Assembly: GCF_019744875.1 (NCBI RefSeq)
Contig: NZ_JAIETU010000005.1
Location: forward strand, 806,001 to 870,000
Source of the DNA: Hyphomicrobium sp.
Lineage (GTDB): Bacteria > Pseudomonadota > Alphaproteobacteria > Rhizobiales > Hyphomicrobiaceae
DNA: 64,000 bases
Reading direction: 5' to 3'
Below, one piece after another: positions 12,732-24,258 of the stretch. Below the pieces are notes generated by a model that saw nothing but the letters and a program-made list of their open reading frames with translations, made no database searches and was not told the origin of the DNA. The position numbers and the translations under genes are program-made. Every line of letters starts with the position of its first letter. The first letter of the stretch is position 1.

Positions 12732-13236
12732 TGCGGCATCATCGGGGTGGCGAGGTAAAAGAAACGTATGTGATTTGGGCCTTTTTGCACACGCGCGAAG
12801 GTGCGAGCGCGGAGCAAACGCGTTGCGGTGCACACGTCACGTCCGTTCGGAGCCTGCGTCGGGTGCGGCTCGATTCGATCAAAAGTAGGCTGTTTTCAGT
12901 GGTTTTTCGAAGGTCGCCCGACAAGGCTTAAGATAGCGCGATGGGTGCGACGTGACGGCAGAGCCCGGTTTTAAAGGCGAATCGCAACTTTTTCAGTTGC
13001 TCTCGATTGCGCGCATACGCGCGGCGGTGCTATGCAACTTCGATGCTTGGCCCCTCACTCATCACATCAAACACGGTCTGATTGGCAGGGAAACGCGCTC
13101 CGTTGCGCGTGCAAGCGTGGCCGAAACTCCAAGTGTAAGGCAAAAAAGCGCAGGCTTTTTATATCCGTAGCCGCGAAAGCTCATTCTTATTGTATCTTTT
13201 CGCGGTCATTGATTCTTTTTTCCGAGGAAACATCCC
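12732..13236. other. 505-base divergent intergenic region (xerC / HU gene)
   Basis: No coding frame here looks real. The stretch is less G+C-rich than its neighbours and holds two hairpins: GCAACT-TTTTC-AGTTGC at 12984-13000, extended outward by partly complementary GCGAATC/GATTGCGC arms, and AAAAAGC-GCAG-GCTTTTT at 13143-13160. It must contain the promoters of both xerC and the HU gene. The length and the hairpins leave room for a long leader or a small RNA, which cannot be decided from sequence alone. Confidence 0.5.
13143..13160 (+). terminator. Terminator-like hairpin upstream of the HU gene
   Basis: AAAAAGC (13143-13149) and GCTTTTT (13154-13160) pair around a GCAG loop and the right arm is itself a T-run. 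The hairpin lies 76 bases before the HU start codon, so it could end a short leader or small RNA, or act as an attenuator. The stem is A-T rich and weak, so function is uncertain. Confidence 0.35.
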
Positions 13237-13602
13237 ATGGCTAAAACTCTCACCAAGGCTGCCCCTAAGCCGGCAGCGAAGGCAGCGTCCAAGACCGCTG
13301 CAAAGGCGCCTGCAACGAAGACCGCCACGACCGTCACGCTGCGCCACATCGGCGTTGCGCTTTCGGAATCGCACGACATGCCGAAGAAGCAGGCCAACGC
13401 CGTGCTCGAAGACATGGTCGCTCTGATCACCAAGCATCTCAAGAAGGGCGACCGGATCCGCATCGGCGGTCTCGGCATCCTGCAGGTTCGCAAGCGCCCG
13501 GCTCGCATGGGCCGCAACCCCGCGACCGGCGAAGCGATCAAGATCAAGGCCAGCAAGAAGGTGGCCTTCCGCGCCGCCAAGGATCTCAAAGAGCAGATCT
13601 AA
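13237..13602 (+). CDS. HU-family DNA-binding protein with lysine/alanine-rich N-terminal tail
   Basis: Nucleoid-associated protein of 121 aa. Residues from about 34 to the end form an HU/IHF fold: helix pair (KKQANAVLEDMVALITKHL), GDRIRIGGLGILQVRKRPARMGRNPATGE with the DNA-intercalating Arg-Asn-Pro arm, and IKIKASKKVAFRAAKDLK. Residues 1-33 are an added Ala/Lys/Pro/Thr-rich tail like a histone H1 C-terminal domain; ordinary HU is about 90 aa and lacks it. GAGGAAAC gives a good ribosome site. It is monocistronic with its own terminator. Confidence 0.9.
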   Translation: MAKTLTKAAPKPAAKAASKTAAKAPATKTATTVTLRHIGVALSESHDMPKKQANAVLEDMVALITKHLKKGDRIRIGGLGILQVRKRPARMGRNPATGEAIKIKASKKVAFRAAKDLKEQI

Positions 13603-13629
13603 GGCCGAAAAAGCCCGATTTGCTTGGAA

Positions 13630-13672
13630 AAGGCGAGTGGTCCGTAGAACGGCCGCTCGCCTTGTTCTTTTT
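13630..13672 (+). terminator. Rho-independent terminator of the HU gene
   Basis: AAGGCGAGTGG (13630-13640) pairs with CCGCTCGCCTT (13653-13663) with one G-T pair around a 12-base loop, then GTTCTTTTT. It sits 28 bases after the HU stop codon. Confidence 0.8.
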
Positions 13673-13721
13673 GTGATGTGCTTGGCTCGCGGCGCGCAGG
13701 CGTTCGATTGAACGGCGGACG

Positions 13722-14375
13722 CTAGATCGTCTGGCCGGTCTTCTTCCAATCGGCAACGAACTGGGCGAGGCCTGCGTCCGTGAGCGGATGCTTGACGAGC
13801 GCCTTCAGGATCGACGGCGGCACGGTCGCGACGTCGGCGCCGATCAGAGCCGCCTCCTTGACGTGGTTCACCGTACGGATGGAGGCGGCGAGAATGTCCG
13901 TCTCCAAATCCTGGTAGTTGTCGTAGATGGCGCGGATCTCGCGGATGAGGTCCATGCCGTTCAGGCCGATGTCGTCGAGGCGGCCGATGAACGGCGAGAC
14001 GAACGTGGCGCCGGCCTTCGCGGCAAGAAGCGCCTGATTGGCCGAGAAGCAGAGCGTGACGTTGACCATCGTGCCGTCGGACGTCAGCGCCTTGCAGGCC
14101 TTGAGGCCGTCGAGCGTGAGCGGCACCTTGATGGTGACGTTGCGGGCGATCTTGCGCAGGATATGCGCTTCTCTCATCATGCCGTCGTAGTCGGTGGCGG
14201 CGACTTCGGCCGAAACGGGGCCCGGCAGCACGGCGCAGATCTCGGCGATCGTTTCCTTGAAATCGCGGCCGGATTTTGCAATCAGCGAGGGGTTGGTGGT
14301 GACGCCGTCCAGCAGCCCGGTGGCAGCCAGCTCCCTGATTTCGTTGACATCGGCAGTATCGACGAAGAACTTCAT
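13722..14375 (-). CDS. tal: Transaldolase (TalC / fructose-6-phosphate aldolase-like)
   Basis: Short-type transaldolase of 217 aa, which moves a dihydroxyacetone unit in the non-oxidative pentose phosphate pathway. It begins [16 protein letters not shown], then [14 protein letters not shown], and the Schiff-base lysine in [12 protein letters not shown], followed by [31 protein letters not shown] as in this subfamily. The ATG at 14375 matches homologues; upstream in-frame codons are non-homologous. In Rhizobiales this gene is commonly divergent from priA, as here. Distinguishing transaldolase from FSA activity needs assay; genomic context favours transaldolase. Confidence 0.93.
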   Translation of the reverse strand: MKFFVDTADVNEIRELAATGLLDGVTTNPSLIAKSGRDFKETIAEICAVLPGPVSAEVAATDYDGMMREAHILRKIARNVTIKVPLTLDGLKACKALTSDGTMVNVTLCFSANQALLAAKAGATFVSPFIGRLDDIGLNGMDLIREIRAIYDNYQDLETDILAASIRTVNHVKEAALIGADVATVPPSILKALVKHPLTDAGLAQFVADWKKTGQTI

Positions 14376-14632
14376 TCTTGGCCCTTTGTGCTGCCCCGAG
14401 CGGGGCATCCCCATGTATGCGCGTTCGTGTGTGCGAATTCGTGCGTGTGAACTAGTTTGTCTTGGTGCGGCCGTCAGCCGACCCCATCTCTGTCGTGTCG
14501 TGTTTGTGCGTCTAAACGGAAAACGGCGACGTTTTCCGGGCACACCATCGCTGATGACCTCGTTTGATAGCTTCTAATCCGGCGGCGGGACACTTGGATA
14601 GCCTTCTTGGCCTTAATGAAAAGGGTGAAAAC

Positions 14633-16819
14633 GTGGCGCGGGGCACCGTGCCCGTGCTGATGCCCGGTGCGCCGCTCGATCAGACTTACGATTACTTTGT
14701 GCCGGAAGGGCTCGAAATTGAGCCCGGCTGCTTCGTGCTGGTGCCGTTCGGTGCGCAGACCCGGATCGGTGTGGTGTGGGATGCGCCGGTGGGCGAGGCG
14801 CGCGCCGTCGACCCCAAAAAGATGAAGGCGGTGAGCGAGCGGCTGGACGTGCCCGCGCTGCCCCTGATCTCGCTTCGCTTCGCCGAATGGATCGCGGGTT
14901 ATACGTTGACGCCGCTCGGCATGGTGGCGCGCATGATGATGAGCGCGCAGGCGGCTTTCGAGCCCGTGAAGCCGCGGTTCGGCGTCCGGATCGTGGCGGA
15001 TGCGGGTGAACCGGCGCGCATGACGCCGGCGCGCCAGCGTGCGCTGGAGCTTGCGCGCGACGGCATGATCCGCGCGAAATCCGCGCTCGCGGCTGAAGCG
15101 CAGTGCAGCACGGGCGTGGTGGACGGGCTCGTCGCGTCGGGCAACCTCGTCGAGGTGGCGATCCCGGAGCGGCGCTTTCCGGAGCCCGATCCCGATCACC
15201 GCGTGACGGACTTCACGCAGGCGCAGACCGAAGCGGTGCATGCGCTCGTGTCGTCGGTGCATGCGGGGGCCTATTCCGTATCGCTGCTCGATGGCGTGAC
15301 GGGATCCGGCAAAACGGAAGTCTACTTCGAAGCGGTGGCCGAGACGCTGCGGCGCGGCAAGCAGGCCATGATCATGCTGCCGGAGATTGCGCTCACGGGC
15401 CAGTTCATGAGCCGGTTCGTGGCGCGCTTCGGGTGTCTGCCGGCGGAATGGCATTCGGCGCTGTCGGGGCCCGAGCGCGGGCGGGTCTGGCGGGCTGCGG
15501 CGACGGGCGAAGCGCGCGTCGTGGTGGGGGCGCGCTCGGCGCTGTTTCTGCCGTACAGCGATCTCGGGCTCGTGATCGTCGACGAAGAGCACGATCCCGG
15601 CTTCAAGCAGGATGACCGCGTGCACTACCAGGGCCGCGATCTCAGCGTCGTGCGCGGGAGCCTCGGCAAGTTTCCGGTGATCCTTGCGTCGGCCACGCCG
15701 TCGATCGAAAGCCACGTCAACGCACGCAACGGCCGCTACCGGCACATCGTGCTGCCGGGACGCTTCACGGGCGCGGACCTGCCGGAAATCACGCCCATCG
15801 ACATGCGCACGCATCCGCCCGAAAAGGGCCAGTGGCTGTCGCCGGTGCTCGTCGATGCGCTCAAGGATACGCTGGCGGACCGCCAGCAATCGCTGCTGTT
15901 CCTCAACCGGCGGGGCTATGCGCCGCTGACGCTGTGCCGGAGCTGCGGGCATCGCTTCGAATGTCCGCAGTGCACGGCGTGGCTCGTCGAGCATCGGTTT
16001 CGCCGCAAGCTCAACTGCCATCACTGCGGTTTCTCGCTGCCGATGCCGGAGACGTGCCCCAAGTGCGGCGAGGAGGGCTCACTCGTCGCGTGCGGTCCGG
16101 GCGTGGAGCGCGTGGCGGAAGAGGTGCGCGAACGGTTTCCGGAGGCGCGGCTCGCACTCCTGTCCTCGGATCTCATTCCGGGTCTCGATGAAATGCGCCG
16201 CATCATCGGATCCATCGAGAGCGGCGAGGTGGACATCATCATCGGGACGCAGATCGTCGCCAAGGGCCACAACTTTCCGCTGCTGGCGACGGTCGGCATC
16301 GTCGACGGCGATCTCGGATTGTCGATGGGGGCGGATCCGCGCGCGGGCGAGCGTACGTTCCAGCTTCTGCATCAGGTGACGGGACGCGCGGGGCGCGCGC
16401 TCACCAAGGGGCGCGGCTTCATCCAGACGCACATGCCGGAGCATCCGGTGATGGAGTCGATCATTCTCGGCGACCGGGACGCGTTCCTCGATCGCGAAAT
16501 CGACATGCGCCGGCGCGGACTGCTGCCGCCGTTCGGGCGGCTCGCGGCGCTCGTGATCTCGGCGCGCGACAAGGATCTGGCGGAAAAGTTCGCGCGTGAA
16601 GTCGCGCGGCGGGCACCGCAGGCCGAGCAGATCGAAGTGCTCGGGCCCGCTGAAGCGCCGATCTCGATCGTGCGCGGGCGGCATCGCTGGCGCTTGCTCG
16701 TGAAGGCACCGCGCGACAGGAACATCCAGGCTTATCTCAGAGCGTGGGGTGAGGCGCTTCCGAAAATCGGAGGAGATCTGCGCCTCACCGTCGACATCGA
16801 TCCGTACAATTTCCTGTAG
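14633..16819 (+). CDS. priA: Primosomal protein N' (PriA helicase)
   Basis: Replication-restart DNA helicase. The 728 aa form has an N-terminal 3'-DNA-binding domain (VPVLMPGAPLDQTYDYFVPEG), Walker A in GVTGSGKTEVYFE, the DEEH box in VIVDEEHDPGFKQDD, and a zinc-binding module of paired CxxC motifs (CRSCGHRFECPQC, CHHCG, CPKCG) followed by helicase lobe 2 (GTQIVAKGHNFP, HQVTGRAGRA). The GTG at 14633 is preferred because AAGGGTG lies seven bases before it and homologues start at this point. A TTG at 14564 would add 23 residues. Confidence 0.94.
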   Translation: MARGTVPVLMPGAPLDQTYDYFVPEGLEIEPGCFVLVPFGAQTRIGVVWDAPVGEARAVDPKKMKAVSERLDVPALPLISLRFAEWIAGYTLTPLGMVARMMMSAQAAFEPVKPRFGVRIVADAGEPARMTPARQRALELARDGMIRAKSALAAEAQCSTGVVDGLVASGNLVEVAIPERRFPEPDPDHRVTDFTQAQTEAVHALVSSVHAGAYSVSLLDGVTGSGKTEVYFEAVAETLRRGKQAMIMLPEIALTGQFMSRFVARFGCLPAEWHSALSGPERGRVWRAAATGEARVVVGARSALFLPYSDLGLVIVDEEHDPGFKQDDRVHYQGRDLSVVRGSLGKFPVILASATPSIESHVNARNGRYRHIVLPGRFTGADLPEITPIDMRTHPPEKGQWLSPVLVDALKDTLADRQQSLLFLNRRGYAPLTLCRSCGHRFECPQCTAWLVEHRFRRKLNCHHCGFSLPMPETCPKCGEEGSLVACGPGVERVAEEVRERFPEARLALLSSDLIPGLDEMRRIIGSIESGEVDIIIGTQIVAKGHNFPLLATVGIVDGDLGLSMGADPRAGERTFQLLHQVTGRAGRALTKGRGFIQTHMPEHPVMESIILGDRDAFLDREIDMRRRGLLPPFGRLAALVISARDKDLAEKFAREVARRAPQAEQIEVLGPAEAPISIVRGRHRWRLLVKAPRDRNIQAYLRAWGEALPKIGGDLRLTVDIDPYNFL

Positions 16820-16850
16820 CTCTCGGAAGCGTTCCGGCTACGTGCGCCGG

Positions 16851-17132
16851 TTAGCGGCCGTGAGCCAGGATCGATCCGACCGCAAGGACGCCGAGGCCGA
16901 TTGCGAGACCCTTTGCAACGTCTCGGCCGTGGTTGTGGCGCTTCTTGACGTAGCGATAGCGGGGGCCGTGATCGTAGTACTGACGCGGGCCGTCGTAGTG
17001 GCGCGCGTAGCCCCGGTTGTATCCGTCGTTCCAGCGTTCGTGTGCGCTTGCAGCGGTTGCAAGCGGGCCCAGGTTCGCCGCGATGAGGCCGGTCATGACT
17101 GCGGCTGAGGTTGCGAATTTCTTGAAGGACAT
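16851..17132 (-). CDS. Small secreted His/Tyr/Arg-rich protein
   Basis: Hypothetical exported protein of 93 aa. A signal peptide covers about residues 1-30 (MSFKKFATSAAVMTGLIAANL, cut after ASA). The middle is rich in Tyr, His, Arg and Gly with repeated Y-RHYDGP-type motifs, and residues 72-90 form a glycine-rich hydrophobic segment (AKGLAIGLGVLAVGSIL) that may span or associate with a membrane. Similar short proteins are common in Hyphomicrobiales; I know no function. It is convergent with priA. Confidence 0.7.
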   Translation of the reverse strand: MSFKKFATSAAVMTGLIAANLGPLATAASAHERWNDGYNRGYARHYDGPRQYYDHGPRYRYVKKRHNHGRDVAKGLAIGLGVLAVGSILAHGR

Positions 17133-17267
17133 ATCTTTCCCCTACCAACTGATCCCAAGTGCCGGGACTTTCCTGGCACGTTGGAGATCACGGTAGCGGT
17201 GGCGCACTGAACCCGTCCTGAATGGCGCGTGCAGCTTAGGTTCATCTTCGTTACCAGGCGTAAAGAG

Positions 17268-17296
17268 AAAAGCCGCGCATGAGATGCGCGGCTTTT
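17268..17296 (-). terminator. Terminator downstream of the BA14K-like gene
   Basis: A perfect 13-bp inverted repeat, AAAAGCCGCGCAT and ATGCGCGGCTTTT, with a GAG loop. It ends in T-runs on both strands, so it can work in either direction. It lies 31 bases after the stop codon of the gene at 17328-17954. Confidence 0.88.
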
Positions 17297-17327
17297 CCTA
17301 GTGCTGGGTTCGCGTTTGCGCTGCCCG

Positions 17328-17954
17328 CTATCTGAGGTAGGGGCAGAGCTGGCGTGGCCTGCCGCCGCCGGGGTTGTAGGTTCCGGTGCGCGGATCGAAC
17401 GAGCGATAGCGCGACGCGCAACGCGCTACGGCGTCGCCGTCCCCGCGTCCGCGATCTTCGTAAACGTAATAATCGTCGTCGTAGTAATCGTCATAGTAGC
17501 CACCGTAGTCGTAGTAGTACGGCACGCCGTACCAGCGCGGACGATGGTGGTGGTGATGGTGCCCATGTCCCGGGTTGCCATGCCAGTTGCCGGGTTTGCC
17601 GGGCTTGCCAGGCCACGGACGACCGGGGCCGCCGGGTTTGTATCCGCCGCCTTTCCAACCGCCGCCACCGCCGCCTAGGGACGGGCCGCGGCCGCCTCCG
17701 CCGCCTTTCCAGCCGCCGCCACCGCCGCCGCCCAAAGACGGGCCGCCGCCTCCGCCGCCGCCTTTCCAGCCACCGCCGCCTCCGCCTCCGAAGCCGCCCA
17801 TGTTCTTTTGCACAGTCACGATGTCGGCCGGGGCGCCGATCGCGGCTCCGGCTTTACCGATGCCTGCGCCGGCTGGCGCCGCGGACACCGCCGTGGCTCC
17901 TGCCATCGGCAGCGCGAGGAGTGTCGCGAGGGCAAATATCCTCGATCCTCTCAT
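17328..17954 (-). CDS. Secreted glycine-rich protein with BA14K-like C-terminus
   Basis: 208 aa exported protein. The ATG at 17954 follows AAGGAG by nine bases and opens a signal peptide (MRGSRIFALATLLALPMAGA). A long glycine-rich zone with repeats of GGGGGGWKGGG and GPSLGGG follows, then PGKPGKPGN, a His run, and a Tyr/Asp-rich zone. The last 30 residues (CASRYRSFDPRTGTYNP and a final CPYL) match the BA14K pattern described for Brucella and its relatives. Low complexity makes function hard to predict; a cell-surface role is inferred. Confidence 0.78.
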   Translation of the reverse strand: MRGSRIFALATLLALPMAGATAVSAAPAGAGIGKAGAAIGAPADIVTVQKNMGGFGGGGGGGWKGGGGGGGPSLGGGGGGGWKGGGGGRGPSLGGGGGGWKGGGYKPGGPGRPWPGKPGKPGNWHGNPGHGHHHHHHRPRWYGVPYYYDYGGYYDDYYDDDYYVYEDRGRGDGDAVARCASRYRSFDPRTGTYNPGGGRPRQLCPYLR

Positions 17955-18319
17955 GCCTTGATGCTCCTTGCTCGTCATTTGGTTGCTTGGTCGAGCTCCG
18001 CGCTCCAGAGGGCGCGGGCATGCCCGTGTATGTGGGGGCTCATCCGTAGAAATCCCACCGGGAGGAAGGCGGTTCTCGATTATTTCCAGACCGTCGCCCG
18101 TGGAGCGCTGAAAGGCCGCGCAAATGCCGCGTCTCGCCTGCGCCTCGCCGGTTGATGCGCCGTGACGCACATGATACAGAACCGCGGGTTTTCAGGTGGG
18201 GTTCGCGCTCGTTTCTTGCGCGGTACTGTTCTCGCCTGCTTTCCCAGAATTCATGAAAAGGGCTGTGGCTTCGGCCGCGGGGCTTCCTACAACCCCTTGA
18301 GCACGCGAGATTTCTTGAC
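17955..18319. other. 365-base divergent region upstream of atpH
   Basis: Separates the BA14K-like gene from atpH and should hold both promoters. I see no gene, no recognisable -35/-10 pair and no strong hairpin. Its last bases give only a weak ribosome site before the GTG of atpH. Confidence 0.4.
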
Positions 18320-18880
18320 GTGGCGACAGATCAACCAATCGTTTCCGGCGTTGCAGGCCGCTATGCGGCCGCCTTGTTCGATCTCGCGGTCGAGCAGAAC
18401 AAAGTTCCCGAGGTCGAGCAGGATCTCGCCAAATTCCAGCAACTTTACGACGAAAGTGCCGATCTGAAGCGCCTGGTGCGCAGCCCGGTCATCGCGGGCG
18501 AAGATCAGGCGCGAGCGCTCAGCGCGGTGCTCGACAAGGTCGGAGCGGGTGCGCTCTCGAAGAACTTCTTCAGTCTGGTGGCTCGCAACCGGCGCCTGTT
18601 CTCGGCGCCCGACATGGCGCGCGCCTTCCAGGCTCTGGCTGCGAAATCGCGCGGTGAAGTGACGGCCGACGTGGCCAGCGCTCATCCGTTGACGGATGCG
18701 CAGTCCACGGCCCTCAAGGCCGCTCTCAAGGATGCCGTCGGCAAGGACGTGACGCTCGCAACCAAGGTCGATCCTTCGCTGATCGGTGGCCTGGTCGTGA
18801 AGCTCGGCAGCCGCATGGTCGATTCGTCCCTCAAGACGAAGCTCGCCAATCTCAGTCTTTCGCTCAAGGGAGGGCACTGA
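18320..18880 (+). CDS. atpH: ATP synthase F1 subunit delta
   Basis: Stalk subunit connecting F1 to the Fo b subunits (OSCP-type). The 186 aa protein carries the family start VSGVAGRYAAALFDLAVEQN, the mid-region LSKNFFSLVARNRRLF and the C-terminal conserved VDPSLIGGLVVKLGSRMVDSSLKTKL. Start is GTG at 18320, without a clear Shine-Dalgarno. It is the first gene of the F1 cluster; Fo genes are not in the window, which is normal for alphaproteobacteria where F1 and Fo operons are separate. Confidence 0.95.
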   Translation: MATDQPIVSGVAGRYAAALFDLAVEQNKVPEVEQDLAKFQQLYDESADLKRLVRSPVIAGEDQARALSAVLDKVGAGALSKNFFSLVARNRRLFSAPDMARAFQALAAKSRGEVTADVASAHPLTDAQSTALKAALKDAVGKDVTLATKVDPSLIGGLVVKLGSRMVDSSLKTKLANLSLSLKGGH

Positions 18881-19002
18881 CGCCGGGTTCGCCCGACGCC
18901 TTCCTCCCTAGCGCTCCACGAACGTCAATGAGCAGGCCGGTTTGAGGCCCGCTCGCACGAAGAAACAACCAGAGAAAACGCCCCAGAAGACGAGGTCAAG
19001 TT

Positions 19003-20532
<1,530 letters not shown>

Positions 20533-20620
20533 TGGCTTTGCCTGCTCGGCTCGGGCGCTTCGGCGCCCCGGCCGGGAAGGCGGGGTAGTGGATCGGATCA
20601 GCTAAGGAAGCTAGGGCGCC

Positions 20621-21511
20621 ATGCCGAGCTTAAAAGACCTCAGAAATCGCATTGCCTCGGTCAAGGCGACGCGCAAGATCACGAAGGCCATGCAGATGGT
20701 GGCGGCCGCGAAGCTGCGGCGCGCGCAAGAGGCCGCGACGGCTGCGCGCCCCTACGCCGAGCGCATGGCCACCGTGCTTTCCGCGCTCAACCAGCGGGCC
20801 GTTCGTGAAGGCGCCTCGCCCCTGCTCGTCGGTACCGGGCGCGAACAGACGCATTTGCTGATCGTCATGACGGCCGAGCGCGGCCTGGCTGGCGGCTTCA
20901 ACTCGAACATCGCCAAGCTTGCCCGCGCCGACGCCAACAAGCTGATTGCGGCCGGCAAGCAGGTGAAGATCCTGACCGTGGGCCGCAAGGGCGCAGACAA
21001 CCTGCGCCGCGACCTCGGCCGCAACATCATCGAACGCATCGAGCTCAAGGGCATTCGCCAGCTCGGGTTCGTCAATGCCGAAGACATCGCGAGCAAGGTG
21101 CTCGCCATGTTCGAAGCGGTCGAGTTCGACGTCGCGACGCTCTACTTCTCGGAGTTCAAGAGCGTCATCGCGCAGAAGCCGACGGCTCTGCAGCTCATTC
21201 CGGCCAAGCTGCCGGAGGCGAACGGATCGGACGACGCCAAGGCTGCCGGCGCGCAGGCCGTGGTGGAATACGAGCCGGACGAGGACGCGATCCTCGGCTA
21301 CCTGCTCTCGCGCAACATCTCGACGCAGATCTTCCGCGGCTTGCTCGAGAACGCGGCGTCCGAACAGGGCGCACGCATGAGCGCCATGGACAGCGCGACG
21401 CGCAACGCCGGCGAGATGATCAACAAGCTGACGGTCAAGTACAACCGCCAGCGCCAGGCGAACATCACCAAGGAGCTCATCGAAATCATCTCGGGCGCGG
21501 AAGCGCTCTAG
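20621..21511 (+). CDS. atpG: ATP synthase F1 subunit gamma
   Basis: Central rotor shaft of F1, 296 aa. The N-terminal helix [33 protein letters not shown] is split here as [19 protein letters not shown] and [13 protein letters not shown]; the C-terminal helix contains [21 protein letters not shown] and the final [17 protein letters not shown]. This is the family layout with no internal defects. AAGGAAG precedes the ATG. The next gene, 43 bases later, is Ohr rather than the expected atpD. Confidence 0.97.
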   Translation: MPSLKDLRNRIASVKATRKITKAMQMVAAAKLRRAQEAATAARPYAERMATVLSALNQRAVREGASPLLVGTGREQTHLLIVMTAERGLAGGFNSNIAKLARADANKLIAAGKQVKILTVGRKGADNLRRDLGRNIIERIELKGIRQLGFVNAEDIASKVLAMFEAVEFDVATLYFSEFKSVIAQKPTALQLIPAKLPEANGSDDAKAAGAQAVVEYEPDEDAILGYLLSRNISTQIFRGLLENAASEQGARMSAMDSATRNAGEMINKLTVKYNRQRQANITKELIEIISGAEAL

Positions 21512-21554
21512 CTATTATCGGTGAGTTTCAAGCTCAGCGTCGAGGAGTGGTCTC

Positions 21555-21956
21555 ATGGCTTACAAAACGACAGCAACGACGAAGGGCGGCCGCGACGGCC
21601 GCGCGATCCTCGAGGATGGCAAGCTCGCGCTTGCTATGGCGCTGCCGAAAGATCTCGGCGGCTCGGGCGAGGGTCACAACCCGGAGCAGCTTTTCGCGCT
21701 CGGATATTCGTCCTGCTTCGGCCAGGCGATTCTCGTGCTCGCCAAGAAGCATGGGCTCGACGGCCAGGCCGCGAAAGTGACGGCCGAGGTCACGCTGAAC
21801 ACGACCGACGGCTTCTCGCTTGCCGTCGATCTCAAGGTTTCGCTTCCCGGCGCCGATCCGGCCGCACTCAAGGCCCTCGTCGACGAAGCGCACACGATTT
21901 GTCCCTACTCAAAGGCGACGCGCGGGAACGTTCCCGTCACGCTGTCGATCGCCTGA
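21555..21956 (+). CDS. Organic hydroperoxide reductase (Ohr/OsmC family), inside the ATP synthase cluster
   Basis: Thiol peroxidase of the Ohr/OsmC superfamily, 133 aa. It keeps the catalytic pair of cysteines, Cys54 in GYSSCFGQAI and Cys116 in HTICPYSKATRGN, and the Ohr arginine and glutamate positions in GGRDGRAILEDG and NPEQLFALGY. This supports Ohr rather than OsmC or YhfA. It has its own strong ribosome site (AGGAG, nine bases before ATG) and sits 43 bases after atpG and 20 bases before atpD. The family reduces lipid and organic peroxides using dihydrolipoamide. Its place in the operon suggests co-transcription with F1; the reason is unknown. Confidence 0.9.
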   Translation: MAYKTTATTKGGRDGRAILEDGKLALAMALPKDLGGSGEGHNPEQLFALGYSSCFGQAILVLAKKHGLDGQAAKVTAEVTLNTTDGFSLAVDLKVSLPGADPAALKALVDEAHTICPYSKATRGNVPVTLSIA

Positions 21957-21964
21957 ACATTTGA

Positions 21965-23410
<1,446 letters not shown>

Positions 23411-23464
23411 CGCATTTAGAAACACCGCAACGTTCCTTCGTCAGGCGAAGGAGCAGGAGATCAC

Positions 23465-23716
23465 ATGGCTGGAACATTCGGCTCGTGCTGCGAAGAACTT
23501 AAGGACGCGATGAGCGGCGAAGAATTCGAGCCGCTGATCACGCTTGGAGACGACGGCGTTCTCTACATGTCGGTTGGCCTCGTCGAACTCGACGAGGAAG
23601 AGCCCGGCATGGTCGATCACCCGGTGTTCTTCTGCCCGTTCTGCGGCAAGGGCCTGCAGACGCCGGAAGAAGTCAAAGAAAAGACCGGCGACGACGAAGA
23701 AGAAGACGACGCGTAA
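23465..23716 (+). CDS. Small acidic CxxC protein between atpD and atpC
   Basis: 83 aa protein I do not recognise as a named family. It starts MAGTFGSCCEELKDAM with adjacent Cys8 and Cys9, has a central beta-rich stretch (GVLYMSVGLVELDEEEPGM), then FFCPFCGKGL (Cys57, Cys60), and ends in an Asp/Glu run. The four cysteines could form one zinc or iron site. The ribosome site AGGAG is strong. Its tight place between atpD and atpC implies co-expression with F1. A zinc-ribbon fold and any role in ATP synthase assembly or regulation are inference. Confidence 0.8.
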   Translation: MAGTFGSCCEELKDAMSGEEFEPLITLGDDGVLYMSVGLVELDEEEPGMVDHPVFFCPFCGKGLQTPEEVKEKTGDDEEEDDA

Positions 23717-23779
23717 GGCCAACGCCGGCGCGGCTGGCCGCCCACCTAGGGGCGGCCTCAGGATCAGGACAGGAAGTCT

Positions 23780-24169
23780 ATGGCTCAGACGTTTACATTC
23801 GAGCTCGTCAGCCCCGAAAAGGTTCTCCTTGCCGGTGAGGCGGAGCAGGTTCAGCTTCCCGGCGCGGAAGGCGATATGACCATTCTTCCCGGGCATTCGC
23901 CGCTGATCTCGACGCTTCGTCCGGGCGTGATCGATGTGATGCTGGGCGGCACGCGCTCGCGCATCTTCGTGCGTCAGGCGTTTGCGCAGGTTGAGCCGGA
24001 CCGGCTGACGGTGCTGGCGGAGAAGGCGCAGGACGTGGCCGAGCTGACGAGTGCCGTCATCGCCGACGAACTGGCGGCCGCCGAATCGGAACTGGCGCAG
24101 GCCAAGACCGACGAGCAGCGTCTGGTTGCGAACCAGGCGATCGCCACGCTTTCGAGCCTGCGCGCCTAA
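23780..24169 (+). CDS. atpC: ATP synthase F1 subunit epsilon
   Basis: Inhibitory and coupling subunit of F1, 129 aa. The N-terminal beta-sandwich has FELVSPEKVLLAGEAEQVQLPG, EGDMTILPGHSPLISTLRPG and FVRQAFAQVEPDRLTVLAE; the C-terminal helical part (DELAAAESELAQAKTDEQR) is present, so the ATP-hydrolysis inhibition arm is retained. Last gene of the cluster, followed 30 bases later by a strong terminator. Confidence 0.96.
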   Translation: MAQTFTFELVSPEKVLLAGEAEQVQLPGAEGDMTILPGHSPLISTLRPGVIDVMLGGTRSRIFVRQAFAQVEPDRLTVLAEKAQDVAELTSAVIADELAAAESELAQAKTDEQRLVANQAIATLSSLRA

Positions 24170-24199
24170 GCGGTTCGCGGCTTCTCAGATCTAGGAATT

Positions 24200-24232
24200 A
24201 AAAAAGCGCCCGGGTTTCCCGGGCGCTTTTTT
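24200..24232 (+). terminator. Rho-independent terminator of the atp cluster
   Basis: A perfect 15-bp inverted repeat (AAAAAAGCGCCCGGG / CCCGGGCGCTTTTTT) with a TTT loop and a terminal T-run, 30 bases after atpC. It is symmetric and can also terminate transcription arriving from the - strand gene at 24259. Confidence 0.95.
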
Positions 24233-24258
24233 GTGTTTCGGTCGCCGATCGGGCGGCG

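Noticed and set aside
14474-16024. 516-codon - strand frame opposite priA
   Set aside because: Shadow of priA without recognisable domain or ribosome site.
17575-17961. Proline-rich + strand frame over the glycine-rich gene
   Set aside because: It is the complement of the Gly repeats; the - strand gene has a signal peptide, ribosome site and BA14K-like end.
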